A DNA stretch of 6,382 nt from an uncultured Lachnobacterium sp. GTDB taxonomy: Bacteria > Bacillota > Clostridia > Lachnospirales > Lachnospiraceae. Below the pieces are notes generated by a model. That model ran no database searches. It was not told where the DNA came from and saw only the letters and a list, made by a program, of their open reading frames with translations. The stretch spans positions 1 to 6,382 of the forward strand of contig URSS01000071.1 in NCBI GenBank assembly GCA_900550545.1. The letters run 5' to 3'. Of the stretch, positions 1-5,943 are shown in pieces; the first letter of the stretch is position 1, and each line of letters opens with the position of its first letter. A program made the translations under genes and the position numbers.

Positions 1-1
1 C

Positions 2-103
2 GGGCTTTCCTCTGTCCGAAAAATCATTGAAGGCCATGGCGGTGATCTCGATCTTATTCCCGGTGAGGAATCCTTTCTTGTTGGAATTACAATACAGATG
101 TAA
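2..103 (+). CDS. GHKL-family sensor histidine kinase, C-terminal end (partial)
   Basis: The open frame enters from the left edge and stops with TAA at 101-103, giving 33 residues that begin GLSSVRKIIEGHGGDLDL. The GLSSVRKIIE run followed by HGG matches the last glycine-rich (G2) box and the closing helix and strand of the ATP-binding domain in GHKL kinases of the AgrC/VirS type, where GLGLSSVRKIVEKYGG is typical. These kinases sense a signal at the membrane and phosphorylate a LytTR-type response regulator. Only the end of the catalytic domain is visible, so the sensor part, its signal and its partner regulator cannot be judged. It converges on the minus-strand surface-protein gene, with terminator-like hairpins between them. 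The family call is good; a more specific name is not supportable. Confidence 0.8.
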   Translation, partial: GLSSVRKIIEGHGGDLDLIPGEESFLVGITIQM

Positions 104-140
104 AAACTGTTTTTTGAGGCACATTCGGGGCGGAACTAGA

Positions 141-196
141 GCAAAACTAAACCCCGGTGTTCTCCTTTGATTGAGAAAAACACCGGGGCTTTGATT
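141..196. terminator. Bidirectional intrinsic terminator between convergent genes
   Basis: A 10-bp perfect GC-rich stem pairs ccccggtgtt (152-161) with aacaccgggg (179-188). On the plus strand it is followed by CTTTGATT, a modest U-tract that would end the kinase transcript. On the minus strand the same hairpin is followed by TTTAGTTTTG (150-141), which would end the surface-gene transcript. The inner bases can add a few more pairs (tctc with gaga). The rest of 104-243 shows no gene or other signal. Confidence 0.75.
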
Positions 197-243
197 ACCT
201 TCTCCGTTTCGTTGTGACACCTGCCACTTTTTATTCTTTTATT

Positions 244-280
244 GTAACTGTTCAGTACCCTCACAGTTACCTTTTATTTT
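244..280 (+). terminator. Second intrinsic terminator reading on the plus strand
   Basis: An 8-bp perfect stem pairs GTAACTGT (244-251) with ACAGTTAC (263-270) around an 11-base loop, followed by CTTTTATTTT. This is a classical hairpin plus U-tract for plus-strand transcripts. It would back up the terminator at 141-196 and keep kinase transcription out of the convergent gene, whose TAA stop lies inside the U-tract. On the minus strand the downstream side is A-rich, so it is not a terminator for that gene. Confidence 0.65.
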
Positions 281-633
281 CCGAAAAATTTCCGGAAAAA
301 CATCACTTCCTGCATCCATACACAGATTTTTGTCAAATGGTTGACTGCCGTACGTGTCTGTGTGATATCTACCAACAGATAACGTGAGAGGTGCTTCGTC
401 TTGAACACAAAACATCCGCTCTCAGCATCATAACTGCCACTTTTCTTCTCTATCGTGCCGTCATCACGGATAAACCATACTGCCAGATTGGAGGTGTCTT
501 CACCCTTCTTTGGCGTATATGGAATCGAGATCGTCAGCACGCCGCCACCAAAACGAGACTGCTGTTTTGCTCCTACATACAGATCTACATCCACAACGGC
601 TGCCACCTGTGCCAGTGAACCAACCGCCTTGCG
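274..633 (-). pseudogene. In-frame remainder of the surface-protein gene beyond the amber stop
   Basis: These 119 sense codons continue the 634-2916 reading frame without a shift and end at TAA (274-276). They begin RKAVGSLAQVAAVVDVDL and contain a conserved-looking end of the C-terminal domain: DVDLYVGAKQQSRF, SIPYTPKKGEDTSNLAVWFI, then FVFKTKHLSRYLLVDI. From experience, this block normally follows the preceding domain in Clostridial S-layer-like proteins, so it belongs to one ancestral gene of 880 codons before the stop. The internal ATG (604-606) lacks a ribosome site, so independent translation is unlikely. The last 29 residues (274-363) change to a basic, aromatic composition, and there is no SLH repeat or LPXTG signal. 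Confidence 0.8.
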
Positions 634-2916
634 CTATGCATCGGTAAGTTTCGCCTGTTGGATAGAGATTGTCACATCCTCACCGGATGCGATGGTTTTC
701 AATGCCTTCTGATCCAGTGCAATCGCACCATCCGGCAGATTGACCGTCAATCCGGTACGTTTTGCCGCACTTGTCTTCGATACGATCTCTACCGGCAATG
801 TCACACTATCTACCCCTTCCAGCCCGGAAAGATCTACTGTGACAATTTTTGCACCATCTGCGATGACTTGATCGATCTGATTGCTGTCTACAGATACTGT
901 AGCTGCTCTACCTTTAACGGTCGCCTCAATCTTCATATCTCCATGATTCGAAGATACTGGAACTGTGATCGTCTGCGTTCCGCCTCCGGCCGTGTCATCT
1001 TTGGTCGTGCCGCTGCCACCTGTACTACCTCCTCCACTCGAAACAGGATAAAGTACGATCGTACCGGTTGCCTCGTTATAGTTATTCGTATCTGTCGGTG
1101 TAAATAACCAGCGGTAAGCGGTATTTACCTTGACTTCTGTGCTGTCGTCCAACTGCTTTCCGTCTGCATCAACCCATTTTACCGTACCCGCTGGCCAGCC
1201 CGGGTTGGCTGCAAGTGCCGCGACCGTTACCGTCTTGCCAGCAGCCGTAATCCTTGTATAAACCGGCTCACCCGCAGGTGTCGCTTTATTCACTGGAATC
1301 TCTGTCGTACCCTTTACTGTCTGATATCTGGTGCCATCATTCGGTATAAATGTCCATTTTGCAGCATATGCAGCCGTCGCAGCCGGTTTCGCGTCTGGAG
1401 TATCCCATGCAAATGTCCCCTCAACAGCCGCATTCTCATATTTCATTGAACCGGAGAGCTTCATATTGCCTAACGTCTCACCATAAGTGAGTGAGGCTTT
1501 ACTCAGTGTCGGCGCTCCGGTCGGTATAAGTTTATTCGTTGCCTTGACGTTGACCGTCAGCGTCATATCCTTATAGTTTGTCGTGCTGACTACTACTTTA
1601 ACTGTACCGATCTCGCCCTCAGCCTTTGTATCTACCTGTTTGATCGGCAGGCTGAGCACGCCGTTCTCGACCTTTGCACCACCTGCAGCATAGTAGCCTG
1701 TATTCAACTGCACAACCGGCTGACCGTAAGTGATGTCACCATACCGCTTCGGAGCAGTCAATTCGGGGATCAGCTCCGCGAGATCAACGTTATAAGTCTT
1801 TGCATGACCGTTCATTACTTCCAGATCCACAGACTGGTCAGCTGCCGCCGCTTTGACTATCTCCTGCGTTGAATTGCCGGCATCCTGCTGACTTCTGACA
1901 ATTTCTATTTCCCTCTGGCCACCCGCAAAGCTATAGTTCGGATTCAGCATTCGGAATTTTATAATGACCGTTTTAGGATATCCGGCATCTGCATTCTCAA
2001 ACTGCGCTCCCTCTACCGTATAATCTGTGCCTCTGTTAAAGTATATGATATTGTTTTTTCCTTCGTATAGAAAACTAACGAAATCCAACTGATCCAGCGG
2101 CAGATCTGTCGTACCGTCATATTCCTTTCTTAAATTACTGGTTGCTGCCTTATCTGATAATTCACACGGCTTTACCACAAACTGGATGGATTTTGTGCCG
2201 GTGTAGTTGCCCTGTCCGGTGACAGTCAGTGTATAGGTACCGGCATCTTTTACCCCTTTATGGCCCGTAACTGTATAGTCAGATGCATCGATCGGTTCCT
2301 CCCACGGATTAGTAGACTGTACGGTCAGGTATTTGTTGTTATACCACAGATCAAATACGATACGACGCACCAAACCGCTATCTTTATCTGAACTATATGG
2401 ATCATAAGCCAGTTCGTCCTCACCGCTGATCGTAAGTTCCGCGTTCGACAGATCTGCCGGTTTCACGGTCACAGTGACCTCTTTGCTGACGGTAGCGCCA
2501 TCAATGGATGCCTCACATTTGAAGGTATGTTTTCCCACGTTCCCGTATTCCGCAGGCTCGGGATTTGTAGTATAAGGACTCTTGCGCGGAGTATCCTTCA
2601 GCGTCAGGGTCTCTCCTGTCCGACCGGTCAGCTCTTTATCATCCTCAAACCATTTGTAGGTAACTGCGCCTTCCGTAGTTACGTTTGCCGTAATCGTCAA
2701 GTCTTCGGTATAGGTGATACTCTCCGGCGCATCGAGAGATAGACACTCAGATGGTGTCTCTGCACCGGCGGGGTCACCTGTCGTCAGTTCCTCCTGCCCG
2801 GCCGCGGCACTTCCGCCTGCTGCCTCCTCAGCCATCGCCGATGTCGGTATCATCGACAGGCAGAGTACGAGCACAAGAAACATACTCAGTAGCTTCTTTT
2901 TATAGTTAGCTTCCAT
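634..2916 (-). CDS. Secreted multi-domain Ig/MBG-like surface protein, cut short by an in-frame amber codon
   Basis: The start is the ATG at 2914-2916: AAGGAGG (2924-2930) lies 7 bases upstream, whereas an ATG at 2920-2922 is only one base from that site. Translation gives 760 residues. Residues 1-29 form a Sec signal peptide: KKK, a hydrophobic core rich in L/V/M, then SAMA before EE, with cleavage expected after residue 29. An acidic, Ala/Gly-rich linker follows. Next come an Ig-like module (about 58-153), an MBG-like module (154-249), a module starting near KEYDGTT of the YDG type (251-341), a module without clear family (353-460), and two diverged tandem repeats (about 464-543 and 546-624) sharing a W.F.P.D...Y....GT pattern. 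A Ser/Gly-rich linker (626-648) leads into a C-terminal beta-rich domain that is interrupted by TAG at 634-636. The frame stays open beyond it to 274. No enzyme motif is seen; an adhesive or structural extracellular role is inferred. Its GC content appears higher than that of the recombinase region. Confidence 0.85.
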   Translation of the reverse strand: MEANYKKKLLSMFLVLVLCLSMIPTSAMAEEAAGGSAAAGQEELTTGDPAGAETPSECLSLDAPESITYTEDLTITANVTTEGAVTYKWFEDDKELTGRTGETLTLKDTPRKSPYTTNPEPAEYGNVGKHTFKCEASIDGATVSKEVTVTVKPADLSNAELTISGEDELAYDPYSSDKDSGLVRRIVFDLWYNNKYLTVQSTNPWEEPIDASDYTVTGHKGVKDAGTYTLTVTGQGNYTGTKSIQFVVKPCELSDKAATSNLRKEYDGTTDLPLDQLDFVSFLYEGKNNIIYFNRGTDYTVEGAQFENADAGYPKTVIIKFRMLNPNYSFAGGQREIEIVRSQQDAGNSTQEIVKAAAADQSVDLEVMNGHAKTYNVDLAELIPELTAPKRYGDITYGQPVVQLNTGYYAAGGAKVENGVLSLPIKQVDTKAEGEIGTVKVVVSTTNYKDMTLTVNVKATNKLIPTGAPTLSKASLTYGETLGNMKLSGSMKYENAAVEGTFAWDTPDAKPAATAAYAAKWTFIPNDGTRYQTVKGTTEIPVNKATPAGEPVYTRITAAGKTVTVAALAANPGWPAGTVKWVDADGKQLDDSTEVKVNTAYRWLFTPTDTNNYNEATGTIVLYPVSSGGGSTGGSGTTKDDTAGGGTQTITVPVSSNHGDMKIEATVKGRAATVSVDSNQIDQVIADGAKIVTVDLSGLEGVDSVTLPVEIVSKTSAAKRTGLTVNLPDGAIALDQKALKTIASGEDVTISIQQAKLTDA

Positions 2917-2923
2917 TGTCATT

Positions 2924-2930
2924 CCTCCTT
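2924..2930 (-). promoter_or_regulatory. Ribosome binding site that fixes the surface-gene start
   Basis: AAGGAGG on the minus strand is a near-perfect Shine-Dalgarno sequence. It sits 7 bases before the ATG at 2914-2916 and one base before the upstream ATG at 2920-2922, so the downstream ATG is the working start. Confidence 0.85.
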
Positions 2931-2959
2931 TTTATCTAAAAATTTCTACCACTGTCTTC

Positions 2960-2988
2960 AGTATATTTGCAGTCAAAACAAATGTCAA
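2960..2988 (-). promoter_or_regulatory. Sigma-A promoter of the surface-protein gene
   Basis: On the minus strand, TTGACA (2983-2988) and TATACT (2960-2965) are separated by exactly 17 bases (2966-2982). This matches the -35 consensus fully and the -10 consensus at five of six positions. Transcription should start near 2953, leaving a leader of about 36 bases before the ATG. The -35 box overlaps the last codons of the parA remnant. No operator-like palindrome is seen beside it. Confidence 0.8.
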
Positions 2989-3177
2989 TCATAAGCACTT
3001 GCCACTTTTCCATTCGGATCGTGCTGATAAATGCTCACACCTTCCGCGTTTCGGGTTGATCTGACGCTTTACCTTTCCAATCGTCTTAATAAGCTGCTCC
3101 AGACCTTTTACCGGAAGATATGCCGCCTGTACCGGAATCAAGATACTATCCGCACAGACAAAGGCATTTCTGATAGT
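2985..3177 (-). pseudogene. parA: parA/soj-type partition ATPase remnant
   Basis: Two pieces of one family are visible. The first, in the frame whose codons end at 3177 and 3051, reads NAFVCADSILIPVQAAYLP followed by VKGLEQLIKTIGKVKRQINP. This is the ParA/Soj segment that normally reads NAL.AADSVLIPVQ..YLP.KGL with INPK at its end. The second, in a different frame (2985-3041), reads GVSIYQHDPNGKVASAYD and stops at TGA. It matches the ParA C-terminal motif (G.SIF.HDP.GKVA.AY). The roughly 55 residues normally between them are missing and the frame shifts near 3042-3048. The N-terminal half with the Walker A motif is absent: homology fades near 3177, just downstream of an in-frame TAG at 3181-3183. 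It is therefore a dead fragment, probably left by a conjugative element or plasmid. The family assignment is from recognition, not a search. Confidence 0.75.
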
Positions 3178-3335
3178 TCTCTATTTACTTTCATATTCAG
3201 AATTCTTTGTGTTCCCACAACCGAGGTCTAACGCTACAACAACAGTCACCTTCCTCACAAGCTCTTTTTCCTTGTGATTTTCAGCAATCCTGTTGAAGCT
3301 GAAAAACTCTACAAAGTGCGTAAATTCAAGGATTT
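3178..3335. other. Gene-free spacer downstream of the recombinase, with two inverted repeats
   Basis: No start-driven gene is visible between the recombinase stop and the parA remnant. A minus-strand frame stays open from within the recombinase 3' end to TAG at 3181-3183 (it reads, in part, ELVRKVTVVVALDLGCGNTK), but it has no start codon with a ribosome site and I do not recognise it. The stretch holds two adjacent inverted repeats. Because large serine recombinases usually lie near one end of their element, this spacer is a reasonable place for an element boundary, but no attachment site can be proven from one window. Confidence 0.45.
3255..3305. repeat. Two adjacent inverted repeats after the recombinase gene
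   Basis: TCACAAG (3255-3261) pairs with CTTGTGA (3271-3277) around a 9-base loop. Immediately beside it, TTTTCAGC (3278-3285) pairs perfectly with GCTGAAAA (3298-3305) around a 12-base spacer. In the direction of the recombinase transcript neither is followed by a clean U-tract, so these are weak terminator candidates. Confidence 0.5.
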
Positions 3336-5018
3336 CTACATATCCTTTCTGTGTAGTCCTACCACAGTCTCATCTGTACTCTCGTTGTCCCAATCCACGC
3401 CTAATACATTTCTGCCATTCATATATATAGGAAATTTAAACCGGAGACCTTTTAATATTCTGCCGTCCTTTTGCTCTTCCTCATAGATAAATACATCAGA
3501 TAGGAAGCTCTTCAAAAATGTCTTCTTTTCCAGATCTGTAAATTTATCATACAGCTTATCAAAGAATAAAAGGAACTGGTAAACATTATCTTCTGAGATT
3601 TTGTCCTGCCTGATATTATATAGTCTTGTTTCGACTTCTTCCATGGCATTCTCAATATCAGTGATTTCATCATATAGCTTGTCCAAACGTTCCTGCATGT
3701 CATTATATTTTTTGTCATAATTCTTATCGGATACAGATAAATGATCCATCTGGTCAGCAAGCCTGTTTTTCGCCCCGGTTGTCTGGCTCAGTCTGTCTTT
3801 TAATCCATCATATTCTCTGTCAAGCTCCGAAGTATCAATGCTGCTTCCTATCTGCTTACGGATTTCCTGCTCAAACTTTGGGTTCTTTACAAATTTACGG
3901 ATAATTTCCTCAACTGCCGCATTGATTCTGTCCTCATTCCACTGTCTTTTATAAGTACAGCGGTGTCCGTCCACAAGCTTCCTGTGTTTGCAGGCATAAT
4001 AGAAATAATCCTTGTAATAGCCTCCGTCCGGATGCTTCTTACGATTCACATTGCCATACATACCGCTTCCACATACAGGGCACTTAATAATCCCTGATAA
4101 AATATGTTCATGCTCAAGACTATGTGTTTTTACCTGTAAAACACCTGTCTCCTGCCGCTTTCTGTGTGCCTGGTTCCACATTTCTTCTGATATAATTGCC
4201 TCATGGACTCCATCGCTTAGCAAGTAATCCTTTTGTTTTACGATATGATATTCATTCCTTGTTCCCGGAATCTTCTCATTTTTTCTTCTGCCAAATGCAA
4301 GCTTACCGCAATATATCGGATTGTCCAGCACACCCTTGACGAATGATGTAGAAAAACCTTCAATTGTGTTATTCTGGCGAAGCTTTTTCTTATAACCACT
4401 GTTATTTAAAAATGCAGCTATCGCAGCCATTCCCATCGTTGTATTGACGAATTTATCATATATAATACGGATAATCTCTGCTTCATCTTCTGCAATGATA
4501 AGTTCACCATTTACCAGCTGATAGCCATATGGCGCAAATCCGCCGTTCCATCTGCCTTCTCTCGCTTTCTGTCTGCGGCCTTCCATTGTCTGGACAAGGA
4601 TATTCTCACGTTCTATCTCTGCAACCGCAGATAACACAGATATCATCAGCTTCCCGACATCCTTAGAGCTGTCAATCCCATCCTCTACACAGATAAGATT
4701 AACTCCATAATCCTGCATTTTCTGCAATGACGATAAAACATCTGCAGCATTTCTTCCAAATCGTGACAGCTTAAATACCAGCACATAATCAACATTGTCT
4801 TTGCCACTTTCTACATCCGCAAGCATCTGCTTAAACTGTGGTCTGCCTTCCACACTTTTGCCAGATTTACCCTCATCAAAATATTCCCCGACGATAGACA
4901 TTTCCTGATACTCTGCGTATTTTCTAAGCTTGTCCTTCTGTGCATCAAGACTGTAACCATCTACCTGCATGGAAGTGGAAACTCTTGTATATATGTAACA
5001 TTTCTGCTGTTTTTTCAT
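3336..5018 (-). CDS. Large serine recombinase (site-specific integrase/excisionase)
   Basis: This 560-residue protein cuts and rejoins DNA at attachment sites through a covalent serine-DNA intermediate, typically to integrate and excise conjugative elements or phages. The resolvase domain spans about residues 6-150. The predicted nucleophile is Ser14 in YTRVST, and the arginine-rich KLSRFGRN motif lies at 83-90. The recombinase domain begins near FAPYGY (161-166) and runs to about 290 (NPIYCGKL at 233-240). A zinc ribbon follows, with Cys313 and Cys316 (CPVCGSG), Cys343 and Cys354. A charged heptad-rich coiled coil lies at about 396-475, followed by a C-terminal tail. Length and domain order are normal and no break is seen, so it should be active. 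The start ATG is preceded by AGGAGA (5028-5033), which lies inside the end of the rhuM gene, only six bases away. This implies a shared transcript and probable translational coupling. The target site is unknown. Confidence 0.95.
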   Translation of the reverse strand: MKKQQKCYIYTRVSTSMQVDGYSLDAQKDKLRKYAEYQEMSIVGEYFDEGKSGKSVEGRPQFKQMLADVESGKDNVDYVLVFKLSRFGRNAADVLSSLQKMQDYGVNLICVEDGIDSSKDVGKLMISVLSAVAEIERENILVQTMEGRRQKAREGRWNGGFAPYGYQLVNGELIIAEDEAEIIRIIYDKFVNTTMGMAAIAAFLNNSGYKKKLRQNNTIEGFSTSFVKGVLDNPIYCGKLAFGRRKNEKIPGTRNEYHIVKQKDYLLSDGVHEAIISEEMWNQAHRKRQETGVLQVKTHSLEHEHILSGIIKCPVCGSGMYGNVNRKKHPDGGYYKDYFYYACKHRKLVDGHRCTYKRQWNEDRINAAVEEIIRKFVKNPKFEQEIRKQIGSSIDTSELDREYDGLKDRLSQTTGAKNRLADQMDHLSVSDKNYDKKYNDMQERLDKLYDEITDIENAMEEVETRLYNIRQDKISEDNVYQFLLFFDKLYDKFTDLEKKTFLKSFLSDVFIYEEEQKDGRILKGLRFKFPIYMNGRNVLGVDWDNESTDETVVGLHRKDM

Positions 5019-5024
5019 CAGATG

Positions 5025-5498
5025 TTATCTCCTTTTTACTTCCTTGGAAACCTCTTTAATGCTTTCAAGATATGCTTTTTCGACTGGTGTCAAAGTAATC
5101 TCCTGATATTTTCTGTATTCTGACTTTGCTTTCTCCAACGCCTGTTTATGACTTACAGAACCAGCTCCAGTTAAAAGTTTTCTATTCACTGATTTAATTC
5201 GGTATCCAAGAGATATAATCATATCTAAATTGTAATAAGTAACATTATATGTTTTTCCATCATCTGCAGTTGTTCGGAATTTCCGAACAACTGAATCCTT
5301 ATCCAGCTCCCCTTCTTCGAATATATGCTTTATATGTTCACTTATATTTGATTTACTGCATTGATATAATTCAGTAAGCTGCTGTTGTGTCAGCCACACT
5401 GTATCATCTTCTATTTTAACTTCTATATTTGTCTGCCCATCATCAGTCTGATATATAAGTATTTCCCCATATTCATCAGTTCCAATTTTATCTGCCAT
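5025..5498 (-). CDS. rhuM: RhuM-family protein with apparent internal deletion
   Basis: RhuM proteins (named from Salmonella pathogenicity island 3) are about 330-345 residues, have a DNA-binding-like N-terminus and an unknown biochemical role, and are common on islands. This copy has 157 residues from the ATG at 5496-5498, chosen because GGAGAGG (5504-5510) lies 5 bases upstream; an upstream GTG overlaps that site. The N-terminal half is typical: DDTVWLTQQQLTELYQCSKS, then NISEHIKHIFEEGELDKDSV, then YNLDMIISLGYRIKSVN. The end is also typical of the family C-terminus: RKLLTGAGSVSHKQALEKAK, EYRKYQ, then TPVEKAYLESIKEV. The two ends abut at about residues 105-106 (near base 5183). The family's middle of roughly 170-190 residues is missing while the frame is kept. 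The product may still be made, but the missing core suggests a non-functional or altered protein. It is the first gene of a likely two-gene operon with the recombinase. Confidence 0.85.
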   Translation of the reverse strand: MADKIGTDEYGEILIYQTDDGQTNIEVKIEDDTVWLTQQQLTELYQCSKSNISEHIKHIFEEGELDKDSVVRKFRTTADDGKTYNVTYYNLDMIISLGYRIKSVNRKLLTGAGSVSHKQALEKAKSEYRKYQEITLTPVEKAYLESIKEVSKEVKRR

Positions 5499-5536
5499 AA
5501 GCACCTCTCCAATCCATTACTTCTTAGTTATGAAAT

Positions 5537-5554
5537 GTGAACACATGTGTTCAC
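5537..5554. promoter_or_regulatory. 18-bp perfect palindrome, likely operator of the rhuM-recombinase operon
   Basis: GTGAACACATGTGTTCAC is a perfect 18-bp dyad located 39 bases upstream of the rhuM start and just downstream of the predicted promoter, so a bound dimer would block transcription. No regulator gene for it is identified in the window. It does not match the Gram-positive LexA box, which needs GAAC-N4-GTTC; here the spacing is six. Confidence 0.6.
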
Positions 5555-5570
5555 TATTTGTCCCAACTAA

Positions 5571-5599
5571 ATCTTATCATCATTCCAACCGGTGCTCAA
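5571..5599 (-). promoter_or_regulatory. Predicted promoter of the rhuM-recombinase operon
   Basis: On the minus strand, TTGAGC (5594-5599) and TAAGAT (5571-5576) are spaced by 17 bases, each matching consensus at four of six positions. Transcription would start near 5564, placing the 18-bp palindrome at about +10 to +27. An alternative perfect -10 box, TATAAT at 5614-5619, has no recognisable -35 and lies just after the terminator of the upstream gene. Confidence 0.45.
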
Positions 5600-5621
5600 C
5601 CAAAACTTTTTCCATTATACA

Positions 5622-5663
5622 ATGCAAAATAAAAGAGACTCCACTCGCCATGAATGAAGTCCC
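5622..5663 (-). terminator. Intrinsic terminator after the 67-residue ORF
   Basis: On the minus strand a 9-bp stem (two G-U pairs) forms between GGGACTTCA (5663-5655) and TGGAGTCTC (5643-5635), followed by TTTTATTTT. It would separate the transcript of the small upstream gene from the rhuM-recombinase operon. Confidence 0.6.
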
Positions 5664-5698
5664 GTAATATATGTATACATCCCGTAGCATATTATCTA
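5659..5698. repeat. 20-bp-period direct repeat with an internal palindrome
   Basis: TCCCGTA occurs twice, 20 bases apart (5660-5666 and 5680-5686), each copy followed by an AT-rich ATAT-containing segment. A perfect 10-bp palindrome, ATGTATACAT (5671-5680), lies between them. It sits between the small ORF's stop and its terminator. Function unknown. Confidence 0.4.
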
Positions 5699-5713
5699 CA
5701 GGATGCCAGCTGC

Positions 5714-5917
5714 CTATGCAGCCTTTTTGTCCAGAAGCTGTTTTATCCCACCTAAGTAATAACAGAACCGGTCAAATTGTTTCTGCCTGCTTACTTTCTC
5801 GTCATCAATTGAATCCTTGATCATCATACACACCTCTACTTCTTCTTTTATCTCTGGTGCATATTTAATAATCATGTCTGCAAGAAAGCTACAGCAGCGT
5901 TCAAAATCCTTGTTCAT
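5714..5917 (-). CDS. Small hypothetical protein, 67 residues
   Basis: I do not recognise this family. The start is the ATG at 5915-5917 because AAGGAGG (5925-5931) lies 7 bases upstream; an upstream TTG (5921-5923) is only one base from that site. The protein is predicted mostly helical and cytoplasmic, with no signal peptide or membrane segment. It contains CCSFLADMIIKYAPEI near the N-terminus, a charged middle (KDSIDDEKVSRQKQ) and a closing helix with FCYYLGGIKQLLDKKAA. It contains four cysteines, but they are not arranged as a zinc site. It ends at TAG and is followed by a terminator, so it is a single-gene unit. The strong ribosome site and own regulatory palindrome support a real gene. 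Being next to the RhuM and recombinase genes suggests an accessory protein of the same island. Confidence 0.7.
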   Translation of the reverse strand: MNKDFERCCSFLADMIIKYAPEIKEEVEVCMMIKDSIDDEKVSRQKQFDRFCYYLGGIKQLLDKKAA

Positions 5918-5943
5918 TGCCAAGCCTCCTTAAAATATTATCT

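Noticed and set aside
634..636. Genetic code with TAG read as glutamine
   Set aside because: Although Gln is the likely ancestral residue here, the small ORF at 5714 ends with TAG followed directly by a terminator region, and the setting is bacterial rather than a recoded gut phage.
658..1107. 149-residue plus-strand open frame inside the surface gene
   Set aside because: It is antisense to a clearly coding domain sequence, is Cys/Arg-rich in a way typical of shadow frames, and has no ribosome site.
2840..2916. Lipoprotein signal (lipobox) at LVLC in the surface protein
   Set aside because: The residue before Cys is Leu rather than Gly/Ala/Ser, and a good SAMA cleavage site lies ten residues later, so an ordinary Sec signal fits better.
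3512..3760. 82-residue minus-strand ORF within the recombinase gene
   Set aside because: It is an alternate-frame shadow of the recombinase coiled-coil region and has no ribosome site.
5537..5554. SOS (LexA) box at the GAAC...GTTC palindrome
   Set aside because: The Gram-positive LexA site has four bases between GAAC and GTTC; here there are six, so it does not fit.
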